NCBI RefSeq assembly: GCF_001641265.1
Contig: NW_020167525.1
Coordinates: 62,001 to 126,000, forward strand
From: Pseudogymnoascus destructans
Lineage: Eukaryota; Ascomycota; Leotiomycetes; Thelebolales; Thelebolaceae
Length of the DNA stretch: 64,000 nucleotides
Direction: 5' to 3'
Part shown: positions 34,029 to 44,273 of the stretch, one piece after another
Layout: the number at the start of each line of letters is the position of its first letter
Numbering within the stretch: the stretch's first letter is position 1
Program-made: the position numbers and the translations under genes
Notes under the pieces: model-generated
Database searches by the model: none
The model's input: the letters and a program-made list of their open reading frames with translations, nothing else
What the model was told of the DNA's origin: nothing

Positions 34029-35123
34029 TCAAATTACCTCAACAACAAACTTTCCAACCCCACCCTTGCCACGGTACACCTCCTCATAGCCACTCTTTAC
34101 CGCTTTTTCATCTTCAAGCTTGGCCCCACCAGTGGCTTGAGTTTACCTTCTCCTACCAATCGTCCCAAATCGTCAAGTCCCTTGGCGTCAGGGGCCATCC
34201 ACAAATAGCTATAGTTGACACCATACCTCCCGGCTCTCCACTTGTTCACCCGATCCATGAGGTTCAGCAGACCACCATAAACCACGGCGGAGATGTAAAC
34301 CTTCTCTTAAGTTCATCCCCTGACGGCGTTTTGCTGATCGATACAATGACGCACCAATCGCAGCCGCCATGGTATCGAGCATGAAATCGACGGTTCCAGC
34401 TCCAATTGCCGAGCTCACGTTTTCCTTTGTGTAATCAAGATACACCACCTCTCCCCATCCCCCCTTGAACAGCTCCTTTGCTCTCTCCATCTTCCCTGTC
34501 GACAGCGTCGTGATCACCTCCTTCACACCAAACACATTCAGCAGCAGCTGTATAGCCACGTTTCCTGTACCGCTCAGACCACCCGGCACGTACGCAGTTT
34601 TCCCCTTCAATCCGCCCAGCTCTGCTTCTGCGCGCCGTAGCACTTGGAGCACTGTCAGTCCCACTAGCGGGATGGATGTAGCATCGACGAAAGACATGGA
34701 CTCGGGCTTTTTCGGATCAGGTCTCACCCGCGTGCCAAACTACGTCAACGGCACAGTGGCCGAGTACTGCCTCTCAACGGTCTCGGCAACAGATCCCCAA
34801 CCCTCAAGCTATCGACCGGTACCCACAGCAACAATGGTCCCAGAGGCATCATGCAAGAACGAGAGGAAACCTGGTGATATGTGAGTATTCCTGAGCATCT
34901 GGAAAGCTGAATTGGGCGAAACCTACGTGTATTTGTGTGCCATCTTTAAGGCTCCTTCGGCCACTTTAATGTCAATTGGATTCACGCCCGCAGCGTGAAT
35001 CTTGACGAGCACTTCGTCTGGCTGTGTGATCTGGGGCGTTGGCACGTTCGCAAGACTATAGCTGGATGGCCTTCCGAATGAAGGGATTGCCAGAGCACGC
35101 ATTGTAGGCGGTATTGCTGCCAT
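34029..35123 (-). pseudogene. Zinc-type alcohol dehydrogenase / quinone oxidoreductase, decayed
   Basis: The N-terminus at ATG 35123 (MAAIPPTMRALAIPSFGRPS) has the medium-chain dehydrogenase GroES-like start with VHAAGVNPIDIK. The cofactor-binding half (34209-34727) has SIPLVGLTVLQVL and a GGLSGTGNVAIQLL nucleotide loop. The C-terminus ends in VGKFVVEVI at 34029. Between them are several in-frame stops (for example after AVGTGR) and at least three frame changes, more than introns can explain. It is a medium-chain reductase that has lost function. The promoter side faces the hAT insertion. Confidence 0.8.
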
Positions 35124-35780
35124 GTTGAATTTTATATAACTTTGACTTAAATTTAATGGTATAATAGACTGTTACTGTGAATAGCGTTTTTTCACTGTAT
35201 CCCTATATATGAGGAGAGGATATCGCCTTTGTACGTGAATATATGATTACTGATAGTCTCCAATAGGTTCTTAGAACGCTGTTAGCTGTGTTCTTCGTTC
35301 TCGTCCTCTCCACAACGGATAGATAGTCGGCCCGTCGGATTTGATGATGTAACACTAGGACCTGAGGTCCGAATGCTGGAACTCCGAAACCTCCGATCAC
35401 CATTTTGCTTACTAATCACCATTGACCGGAAAGTTGGGGAAAACCTGTGATTATAAAGATGTTATAAATATTGCTAAAGTTGAGGCTCAACTGAACGACT
35501 TGCGCTTTCGTACTAATTAATATATTACTCGCCGCTTTAACTTCCACGACCTATATAAACTCTCGGCGGCTGCAGATATCACCCTTACATTCATCAAAAA
35601 ACACAGTCAGCCTCGATACCAATCTCACGGGTTGACTTGCGAAAGACCTCTACGACGTTATTGCATCTTGCTAATGCGTCCTGCCTCATTTATCTTACCC
35701 TTTTCCATTTTACATCGCCAAAGCATTGCTACCGCTGCACATTGCACTCCGGCATTAAGATACCCTGTACTCCCCAGTAC
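35124..35780. other. Original upstream region of the hemerythrin gene, left of the hAT insertion
   Basis: No gene is supported. Removing the hAT element and one target copy joins 35788 to 41697, so this stretch is the displaced promoter region of the gene at 41725. Confidence 0.6.
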
Positions 35781-35788
35781 CCCACACG
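35781..35788. other. Left target-site duplication of the hAT element
   Basis: CCCACACG here is repeated exactly at 41689-41696. An 8-bp duplication is the hallmark of hAT insertion. Confidence 0.95.
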
Positions 35789-36125
35789 TAGGCTGCGCAC
35801 TACTCGCCCAATACTCGGCTCACTCACTCAGTGGGTTACTCAGCTGGGTGAGTAGCTGAACCTTTCACTCGACTCGGTGAGTGAGGCCAATACTCAGTTA
35901 CTCTGTAAAAACCCAGTGAGTACTCGGCTGTCACGTGTAAGATATATGCATTACGTGAACAGTCCCTCATACGATTAATACTGTTTTATGGTTACAGTTG
36001 TAAGTTAACTTAAAGTATTACATTTATCAGCATCACTCTACCATCTCTAATAAGCTGTGAGAACGAATCACGTATATTCCTCTATCTAAGTACCACGATT
36101 ATCAGAAGATTATCAGAACACTATA

Positions 36126-39081
36126 TTATATATGCTCAAGAACATCTTTCCACCTTGCTTGATGAGGCCGGCCAGACCTACTAATACCTAAAGTATTTAT
36201 AGGGTCTTGACGAGTAGCTTGAAAGATATCAAGTAGATCTCTTCCAGTCTTCCGAGGGCGTTGGATAGGCGTTGGTGGCGAGGACGGCATATCCTTATCT
36301 TCATCGTCATGAATAGTTGGAAGTATAGGCTCCTCATTATTACCATCTTCTCTTATATCTTCATTATCTGGGATATCGTCATCTGGGATGTCGTATAAGG
36401 TCTCGTTAAGACGGTCAGCCCTATCTCTTTCTTCACCTTGTTGGTAGCGCATTTGTCGTTCTTCATGTGCAGCTTGTGATAAGTCTTGCTGTTGCTGTGG
36501 CCGCTGAGGATTAAACGGAGGATATTGTACCTTTGAATATGTCTCTCGGATATGTGTATTTGATCGTGGTTCTTCTTCATCGCTGATATATTGTAACTCG
36601 ATAGAATTGCACATCCGTTGTCGTTGTGCCTCATACTCTTCTTCGACTTGCTCCTCAGTCATATCAACGACGTCCATCATATCTGCAAGCTTGTCACGAT
36701 GACCTTGACGATTCTTGTATTGTCGAGAGTAATATATAAGCATAATACTCTTAATCGTCTCAGGATTAAGTTGACCACGTCGGTGGCCACATACGTCCCT
36801 TGCGGCACTAAAGACTCGCTCAACTCCAGACTCAGCAGCAGGAATACAAAGTATATCACGAGCCATTGCTGATAGACCAGGAAATTGCTCTTCCTTTTGT
36901 TGCCAAAATAGCAATATCTTTGTGTAGATATGTGCTATATAAGTTAGAATAAGATTATCAGAAGATTACCAGAAACTTACGAGCATCAAGATAGAGATCA
37001 GCCTCATTCACATATTCCTCTCGCTGGCCCCGAGTCCCATTTAATGTCTGACTTTGCTGCAATACTAAGGCTAATGGATCCATATCTGCATCTCGTAATC
37101 CTGATTGACTCGCAACTCGCACTGTAGAGTACTGCTCTTTATAAAGAGTCCTAAACTGTTGTTCAAACTCTGTCTCCCAATTTCGTATTGAAAAGTCAAG
37201 CTTGCAAACCTTTTTGTTAAAGTGTGAGAGCTTCACACTAGGATTTAAGATACTAGCAAATGCGAAGATAGATCCAGTATTTGTGTATAGCTTGTTATAA
37301 TACTTCCTAATCTTCTTCTCTGCAGCATCGATTGCTAAAGTCATCTTTGCTGCCCATGGATATGTCTTATGCCGTAGCCGGTGCCGAGTTCCTTCAAGCG
37401 TTGATAAGAGTTTTTGATATACTCCAAGTGTATAGCAGACAGTAGGTCCGGCTGACGATCCAATGTTTGTTGTAAAGAAGTTGAATGGCCTTGTAAGATC
37501 AATGATGTATTCGATGTGCTTCCATTCTAGCTCGCTAAGTCTGAACATGTGAGCACCATGATCGCCTCGAGTATATTGATTGATTGTTGACTTGAGTTGC
37601 TGTGCTCGCAGAAGCATATGGCATGTCGAATCCCATCGAGTTGATACATCTTGAATAAGTCGAAGAAGCCTCTGAGATGATTGACCCCGGTTCATGTTTG
37701 CCTTTTGCAAAGTCATAAACCTGTTCCTTCGAGTTTGACTTGAATTAACAAAGATAGTGAGCTTCCGGAGCTATGAGATATTAGAAAAGACTACCAGAAG
37801 TTTACCAGAACTAACAAGAGAATATATACCTTTCCAAGTGTAAATCCAATACCCTTGTCCTTCTGCAACTTTGCAAGGCCCTCCATCTGATTCTCTTCTT
37901 CCCAGTTCATTAAGATCTCTTGATTTGTTGGCGTAATCCGGATTCGACCAAGGAGAGCACTAAGGACAAGTTGAATAACGTGAGCTAGGCAGGGTATGTG
38001 TTGTACTTTTCCTCCAATGAAATGCTCGTTGTCTGCAATACTATCAAGCATTATTTCCACATCTCTCATCATTGAAGTGTTGTTTGACGCATTATCAGTC
38101 GTAATGGATATAATTCGTCCTTCTAAATGCTGCCTTGTGATAACTTTTTCAAGTATTCCACATAACTCAGCACCAGTATGCTCTGTATATATAGGTTCAA
38201 ACCCAATCAAGACCTCTTGCATTTTCCAATGACGGTCGATAAATGATGCAATAACACCCATAAATGAAAGTCGAGTAACACTTGACCAACAGTCGAGCGA
38301 TAATGCAATCTTTGAACCAGGAACAACATCTTGTAGCATCTCTTCTTCGATTTGTGTGAGCTTTGTTGTTAAGAGGTTTCGAATAGTTGTTGCTGAGGGT
38401 AGTGGATAGTGAGGATTCTGAAAGATAGCAAGCCTTTTCCATTCAGGATCCTCGACTGAGCGGAACGAGCTATGAGTTGAGATAACTGTGTATAGAACTT
38501 GTTCGTAAAATGCCTCTTGTGTGAGAATATGATCCTATTATAGATATTAGCCTATATAATTCTGGTAATAATCTGGTAATCCTTACCTGTTGAGGTCGCA
38601 TCTGATTGATTCGCATTTGATAGAGACTATCCTTACCCATCCGTGACTTCTTTTTGCAAATGTCTGATGCAAGATGTGTTGCCATAGACTTTGGGCCAGC
38701 AGACTTGATTGCAGGATGCGTAAGGGCCTTCGAACAATAGGTACAAATGACACATGGTTCTCCAGAAAGCCGGTCTGCTCCTTGGTGATAAATTCTCCAG
38801 TATTGAGAACTCCGGTTGGTTGAATCCCATGCAATCTTCGTAAGGAGTTTTGTAGTATGATCTGAGTGTTGTTCATACCATCGTGATAGCTTCCACCACT
38901 CAATGAATACATCGTGTGTATCCTTAGTCCATTTGATGAATTGGTTTAATTTGCCAGTATATTCGAGGCCCGCAGGGATTTGATTTAATGAAGGTAGTCG
39001 TTGAGAAGAGGGAAGAGAGTCTGAGAATATATTAGAAATAGGATTGTCAGAGTCAAACAACTCTGAATATTGCGATGACAT
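36126..39081 (-). CDS. hAT transposase
   Basis: Exons 39081-38587, 38534-37830, 37770-36981 and 36934-36126 give 932 aa. All junctions are GT-AG and keep the frame. A BED-type zinc finger is formed by C113, C116, H136 and C142. The RNase H-fold catalytic residues are the Asp in LSLDCWSS (about 246), the Asp in SITTDNASNN (about 312) and the Glu in IPAAESGVERVFSAARD (about 698). A STRWDSTCHML motif lies in between. The C-terminal hAT dimerisation region (ARDILCIPA through MLIYYSRQY) is complete, followed by an acidic tail. It should cut and insert the element. All catalytic residues are present. Confidence 0.93.
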
Positions 39082-39200
39082 TTGGCAAGTAGCAAATTGT
39101 TTGATTATCAGAAGATTACCAGAAGTCTGGCTACGATGAAATACTTAAATCTCTATAGCCCCTATTCGCGTCGGAAAATCAAATACTCCATTTCTCTCCT

Positions 39201-40351
39201 CTACTCTAACTCCAGAAACAACATATCCTGTGCAGCTGATACCTTAGCCCACTTTTCCTTATCAAATTTCTTAGAGTAGACAAGTAAGAACGCCTCTTTG
39301 AAGCTAGAACTATGAGTGGAGACTTGTAACCATCCGTTGTCGACAAGATTGTAAGACTTTGGGTACCACTGCGCAGGTCCTGGTAATTGGGCCCACTTTC
39401 CAAACTTCCAAGCTGTAAAGTTTGTCCAAACTGCCTGCTCGTACAAACAGAAATATTTATGTGGTGGGATAACGTTGTGAAAAGTGCTATAATAAACAAT
39501 TAGTATCTCTAGAAGATTGCTAGAATGATCAGAGACGTACCCTTCTTCTACATCAATCCATGGCATATATTCAAAGAGATGCTCAGGCTTCTTTCTCAGC
39601 TTTCCAGCCTTTCTCGTATATGAGCGGATACAGCTATCCCAGAAATGTTGCCACTTGCGGAAATTGGACTCTTCATGGGCCTATCAACCGTTAGTATTAC
39701 CAGAAGATTACCAGAAGATTACCAGACTATGAGGTACCAACATCAATGCGTGCTTGAGTTAAGAGAGCCTGGATGCTAGCGATCTCTTCATCAGAAAGCT
39801 CATCTGGTAGAACAGCCTCGTCATTTAAAATATCGTCGCGCCGTAACATAAGCTCCAACTCTAAATCGTCTTCAACCTCAGTATCCTCCCATTCGCTGTT
39901 ATGATCGTCATCGATTGGGATACTGGTGATACCCTCAAATGCAGCAAGCTCAGACAGAAGTTGTGGCGGAGTAGATGGTGGGGCTTGTGGAGAAGAAGAA
40001 GGGGCGCTAGTATTCTTGACTTTCTGATTCGCAATGCAAGATGCATGGGTGCCCTTTTCAGTCCTGTTTATAGTTAGATTAAGGCTACCAGAGATTACCA
40101 GAAGGAACCTACCGAACACGAATACGCTCAACCTTCAATTCATTCTGTAGACGTGTCTTGTCTTCAGCAGAGGCAGCGATATACTTTGCAGACTTGTATA
40201 ACTTCTTTAAGTAGTAGCTCAGATCGCCATGGTCAGCCTTGAGTGCTAAATGAACAGCCTTCTCATCTTCAGTAAGGTTGGAGACGCGGTTGCGAGCTTT
40301 GATAGTATTCAAATTAGTGGAGAGTTCTTCAGGTGCCTTGCGTTTCGCCAT
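39201..40351 (-). CDS. hAT cargo protein, acidic, unknown function
   Basis: Exons 40351-40113, 40063-39742, 39680-39541 and 39486-39201 give 328 aa. The start is ATG 40351 (MAKRKAPEEL). The junctions are GTAGGT...CAG, GTTGGT...TAG and GTACGT...TAG. The N-terminal 80 residues are Lys/Arg-rich and helical. A Ser/Pro linker follows, then a strongly acidic segment at about 131-175 (DDDHNSEWEDTEVEDDLELE and on). The C-terminal half is rich in Trp, Tyr and Phe (HNVIPPHKYFCLYEQAVW). I do not recognise a family. It is divergent to the H3 variant across about 395 bp. An acidic histone-binding role is a guess from the neighbour only. Confidence 0.75.
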
Positions 40352-40745
40352 GCTAAACACGTGATTAGCAGAAGATCATCAGAAGTTCTGACTGTAGAAT
40401 CAAGATAATAAACTTACTTGAGGTCCTAGTGAAGAGGTAAAGCGCAAAAGAGAAGAAGAATGTGTAGATCGGAACGTAACCAAGGAAGGTGGTTGGTTGT
40501 AAGGTTGTTGTTTTTTTAAAGTTGCAAACAATTATATTCGTCAAGGAATATTCACCTGCAAATAATTACTGTTCTAAACAACACTACAACGCGTACCTTC
40601 AAATAAAACACATACCTTTCAACCTCTACCTCTTTCTTTACTCTTTCTACAACATCCTTGCTACAAACTCACTGTAAGTACATATATCTTTTGATCTACT
40701 TCTTTGTCTTGTGTATACTTCACTAACTCATCTTAATGTTAGCAA
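40352..40745. promoter_or_regulatory. Shared divergent promoter region inside the hAT element
   Basis: This spacer separates the starts of the minus-strand acidic protein and the plus-strand H3 variant. It contains a degenerate pair of the element's repeated motif (GATTAGCAGAAGATCATCAG at about 40366). No core element was defined. Confidence 0.5.
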
Positions 40746-41378
40746 ATGGCTCGTATTAAGCAAACTGCTAGGAGATCAACTGGCGGCACAGCACCAAGGA
40801 TGCCACTTGGATTACAGGCTGGCTCTAGGCTTGGTGGAAAGGGAAAGGGAAAGGAAAAGGCTGTGCGCACAGCAAGAAAAGCTCCAGTTCGCTCATCTCA
40901 AGCTTGCAACAATCATGCTCAGAAGGCCATGCGCCGTGCAAAGTCTGGTAAGAGGATTACCAGAGGATTACCAGAACTCTCTAATAAACATATAGGCACC
41001 AAGGCTCTCCGCGATATCAGAAGACAGCAACTTGATACTCGCCTGATTATTCCAAAGCTCTCATTCCAGCGTCTTGTTAGGGAAATCGCACAAGACTTCA
41101 AGTCCAATCTTCGCTTCCAGCAATCTGCTATCCTAGCTCTCCAGGAAGCTGCCGAATGCTTCCTCATTCGAGAATTTGAGAGTATGATACTTGAACATAG
41201 TGACAGGGACATACTAACAGTTATAGTGACAAATCTCCTTGCTATTCATGCGAAGAGAGTGACAATTCAGGCAAAGGATATGGTATTGGTTCGGCGTTTG
41301 CGGGATATGATGTTTAATCATGGAGCTGTAGGCTTAATCGATGGAAATGTCTCTCACCCAGGAATGAAGGTTAGATAA
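40746..41378 (+). CDS. Histone H3 variant carried by the hAT element
   Basis: Exons 40746-40947, 40996-41181 and 41227-41378 give 179 aa (canonical H3 is about 136). The tail starts ARIKQTARRSTGGTAPR, matching the H3 tail but with I at 3, R at 9, T at 14 and M at 18. K4, T6, R8 and S10 are kept. A longer tail follows, with a GGKGKGKEK run and TARKAP near the K27 position. The core from GTKALRDIRRQQ through KLSFQRLVREIAQDFK, LRFQQSAILALQEA and TNLLAIHAKRVTIQAKDM aligns with H3 without gaps, so loop 1 has no CENP-A-type insertion. About 20 extra residues follow the histone fold. Removing intron 2 restores the exact loop-2 spacing, which supports the model. Confidence 0.9.
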   Translation: MARIKQTARRSTGGTAPRMPLGLQAGSRLGGKGKGKEKAVRTARKAPVRSSQACNNHAQKAMRRAKSGKRITRGLPELSNKHIGTKALRDIRRQQLDTRLIIPKLSFQRLVREIAQDFKSNLRFQQSAILALQEAAECFLIREFESMILEHSDRDILTVIVTNLLAIHAKRVTIQAKDMVLVRRLRDMMFNHGAVGLIDGNVSHPGMKVR

Positions 41379-41688
41379 GTTCTGGCAACCTTCTGGTAAC
41401 CTGGTACCTAAAGGCAAAGGTTATAGTGTGGAATAGGATATCAACGACATGGGAATGGAGTTATTGAGTTATGGCGTTTTACGACATCGATATCAATGTG
41501 AAGTCACGATCACACCCCCTTTTCAATGACTAATCAAACACGTGATATAACTGGGTTGCCAAGACCTATACTAGGTACCCGGCAAGTGAGTAATCCTCAT
41601 TCAACAATACTCGGGATATGAGTGAGTAACTCAGCTGGGTGAGTAGAAATTCTACTACTCGACTCATGAGTACCCAGTGCGCAGCCTA

Positions 41689-41696
41689 CCCACACG
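41689..41696. other. Right target-site duplication of the hAT element
   Basis: CCCACACG repeats 35781-35788 exactly and lies 28 bp before the ATG of the hemerythrin-domain gene. Confidence 0.95.
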
Positions 41697-41724
41697 TATA
41701 CCCCCGCAGCCATACTCATCCACC

Positions 41725-42421
41725 ATGTCGGATACAGGGGCTGCAAATTTGTCCACAGAGCCAAGGAAAGACATACAAGAAGAATCAAACAGCAAAAATG
41801 TAGCTGTAGAGAAAAACGAAGCAACAGCGGCCGAAGCGCCACAAGAAGAGCCAAAATTACCGCCACTTAGCGCATCGGATTTCGCGGCCTACAACGGCAT
41901 GGCGGAGCACATGGAATACTTCGTAAGTATATTATCAGTCCTGCCACTTCTAGTCTTAAGCTAACACGCTCTAGCACAATAATTTCCGGAGGACGTGGAA
42001 CCTTCTATATGGTGCCTGCGAGTCTAACCAACGCCCAAAGAACATGTCCATCAAGCAGTTCATCACCACTGGCCTGCAGTTTTGTGGGCATCTCACGGCG
42101 CATCACTCCATCGAAGAGGTGCACGTCTTCCCTGTTCTCGCTAAGAAAATGCCGGAGTTCAAGAACGGCCCTAAGTACAAGGGCGCAGCGAAGTTGTTAA
42201 GGCAGCACAAGGAGATCCACGATGGCTTGGACGTATTTAAGCTGTACTTGCAGCAGTGCCAAACTGGGGAGGCCGACTTTGATTTGAGGGTGCTCAAGAC
42301 GAAGATGGACTCCTGGGGAACAGTGTTATGGACTCATCTAGATCAAGAGGTCAAGACGTTGGGTGCCGAGAACATGAGGAAATACTGGACTGTAGCAGAG
42401 ATGAGGCGGATGCCAATGTAA
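41725..42421 (+). CDS. Hemerythrin HHE cation-binding domain protein
   Basis: Exons 41725-41922 and 41975-42421 give 214 aa. The intron is GTAAGT...CTAAC...CTAG, 52 bp. After a disordered Glu/Ala/Lys N-terminus (about 1-45), the HHE four-helix bundle shows HMEYFHNNFRRTW, HLTAHHSIEEVHVFP, LLRQHKEIHDGLD and LWTHLDQEVKTLG, which supply the His/Glu/Asp ligands for a di-iron centre. Such proteins bind oxygen or metal; the exact role here is unknown. The reading frame is intact, but the hAT element sits between it and its old promoter. Confidence 0.9.
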
Positions 42422-42594
42422 ATATCCATATATAGAAAGAACATAATTTGATTTTAACAACAATATTAATACTTGATCCCCACCTTTTCACCCCCTGGGT
42501 TCCTGGCCCATATATGATGTGTTTTAAACTCTCGGGAATCACATGAGTAACGTCAACCCCTGCGAATTCTTGCCCGCGCCCGTCGACCTGATAT

Positions 42595-42900
42595 CGAACT
42601 ACTGGATCTGTTTTACCTTTCCTCCAAAACCGTCACTGTTGTCTTGACCTTTCCATCTCCTGCGCTCAGGGCATATAAACTTCCCTCCCGAAGCAACGTC
42701 GGTAAGGCCGGTGCCGCCGTTCGCAGATAGATCAGTAGAGCTGATAATGCTAGCATCCTGAGTGCTCATCTCAACAATGTGGTTCACAACAATATCAGAC
42801 GTAAGCATTTACAGTGACATCGGATATGGTAACCCAGCATGTAGCAGATTGATCAGTGATGATGCCCTTCCCTGTTAGGGTGGCATCTTCTCCTCCCATG
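42595..42900 (-). pseudogene. C-terminal half of a lactonase-like protein, inverted
   Basis: The minus strand reads KGIITDQSATCWVTISDVTVNAY and then, after a one-base frame change near 42805, DIVVNHIVEMS through a Gly-Gly-containing stretch to KFICPE. This looks like the C-terminal part of a fungal beta-propeller protein of the 3-carboxymuconate-cyclase/lactonase-like type. It is in opposite orientation to its own N-terminal half next door. Confidence 0.6.
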
Positions 42901-42904
42901 GCCT

Positions 42905-43255
42905 CGGCAAGATGGACGCCCTTCACCCATTCGGCCTCGGCCAGACCACACCACCCGTTGGCCCATTCAACACCGTCTCCCAAGTTTTCTTCTCCAGTGA
43001 CGAGTCTGTCCTGTTCACAGATGTCAAGGGCAACCCTCCTGCAAACAACACCGGCTTCATCTCTGCGTTCCCAGTCAACCCCACCTCTCCCTGTGGAGGC
43101 GCAATTTCAAGTCTATCGATGACCGAAACCCGCAGCTCCCCTGCCGGCACCGCTGTCCTGTTTGGTTCCGCGGCTATCCCTGGCAGCACCTCACTCTTTG
43201 TGACAGACGCTTCCTTCGGTGCCGCCGTCCTCGCCGTTGACTCGAGCATCAAGAG
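42905..43255 (+). pseudogene. Middle part of the same lactonase-like protein
   Basis: The plus strand reads HPFGLGQTTPPVGPFNTVSQ, then NNTGFISAFPV, TRSSPAGTAVLFGS and LFVTDASFGAAVLAVDSS. It stops where the inverted segment at 42595-42900 would take over in an intact protein. The signal peptide and N-terminal part are missing. Confidence 0.65.
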
Positions 43256-43374
43256 ATGTGCAAGAGACCCCGGATTTTGCTCTTTTGGAGGAGGCCTGGC
43301 ATTGTGATGGGATTGAAGGCAATTGAGAATGATCAATATTTTAGTGCTGATAGGAGAGGAAAGGTGTCATACTG

Positions 43375-44273
43375 ACATTCGTTGCACTCAGTTTGCTATC
43401 AAACTCAAGAGCAAACTTAGAAATCTCCTCAAAACCTACAAGTCACTATACATATTTTGGCTTATCACACCAACAACAAGAGCAATACTACTCAACGATT
43501 GCTACAACCCTCTATGATTCATTACATATCATCGCTCCTTAGTTACTGGGCCAATATTACCACATAGCATATCTCTACAACCCTCTATGATTCATTACAT
43601 GACATCACTCCTTAGCAACTGGGCTAATACTACCACATGACATATCTCTACCAACTAGAGGCCTAGGAACATGAACGATAGCTCCAAAAGCTTCTACAAC
43701 CCTCTATGATTCATTACACGCCATCGCTCCTTAGTTACCCACAAGATTGGTTAAGTTATGACATAATTTGTCTATAGGGGTACTCTGACCTTGGACCTCC
43801 TTTCACTTCCTATAGGCTAGGAACCTAAGAGATGGTTCTATGGGATTCTCTTACGTCGACTACAGTTACCAAGCCTGGTTAGTCATGGAAAGTCTTGGAA
43901 AATGAGAGAACTACACTCCTTTAGCATAAATAGGATTGCCCTTTCCTTAAGAAAGGGCAAGCAGACAATACAGTAAATCGACTATCACATACTTCCACGT
44001 CTTTTCCAAGCTTCCAAGCATTGATCTTGTTACTCCTTGTTTCTGAAAAGTCAGTGAGGTGCGAACCTCTGACTTATCCCTGAGTTCTCAGACTCAACAT
44101 TTGTTACAACTTGCCTAAACCACTCCACTACATCATACACTTGATTGCTGCGTTGTGGAATAGTCTAAGATACAACCCTTTGGCTCTGTTTCCTAAGACA
44201 GTGTGTTGTCTCATTAAAATCATACCTTCCCCTGGGTGGCTAGATTCTCACATCTGGTGCACCCACCATTACA
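43375..44273. repeat. Dispersed repeat, copy 2
   Basis: It matches 8335-9270 closely. Copy 2 lacks the segment around 8480-8570 of copy 1 and instead has a roughly 85-bp stretch (TCTACAACCCTCTATGATTC and on) in about three tandem versions. Like copy 1, it ends at CATTACA, here followed directly by the copia RNase H fragment. Confidence 0.75.

Larger units (their letters stand above)
35789..41688. mobile_element. hAT transposon, apparently intact, with cargo genes
   Basis: The 5900-bp element has 13-bp inverted ends (TAGGCTGCGCACT and AGTGCGCAGCCTA) and a perfect 8-bp target duplication. Both subterminal regions carry repeated ACTCA/GAGT motifs, including CTCAGCTGGGTGAGTAG at each end. It encodes a transposase (minus), an acidic unknown protein (minus) and a histone H3 variant (plus). 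None has a stop or frameshift once the introns are removed. The clean target duplication and open genes suggest a recent, possibly mobile copy. Confidence 0.95.

Noticed and set aside
40746..41378. Calling the H3-like protein a centromeric CENP-A
   Set aside because: Its tail matches canonical H3 and loop 1 has no insertion. CENP-A normally has a divergent tail and an extended loop 1.
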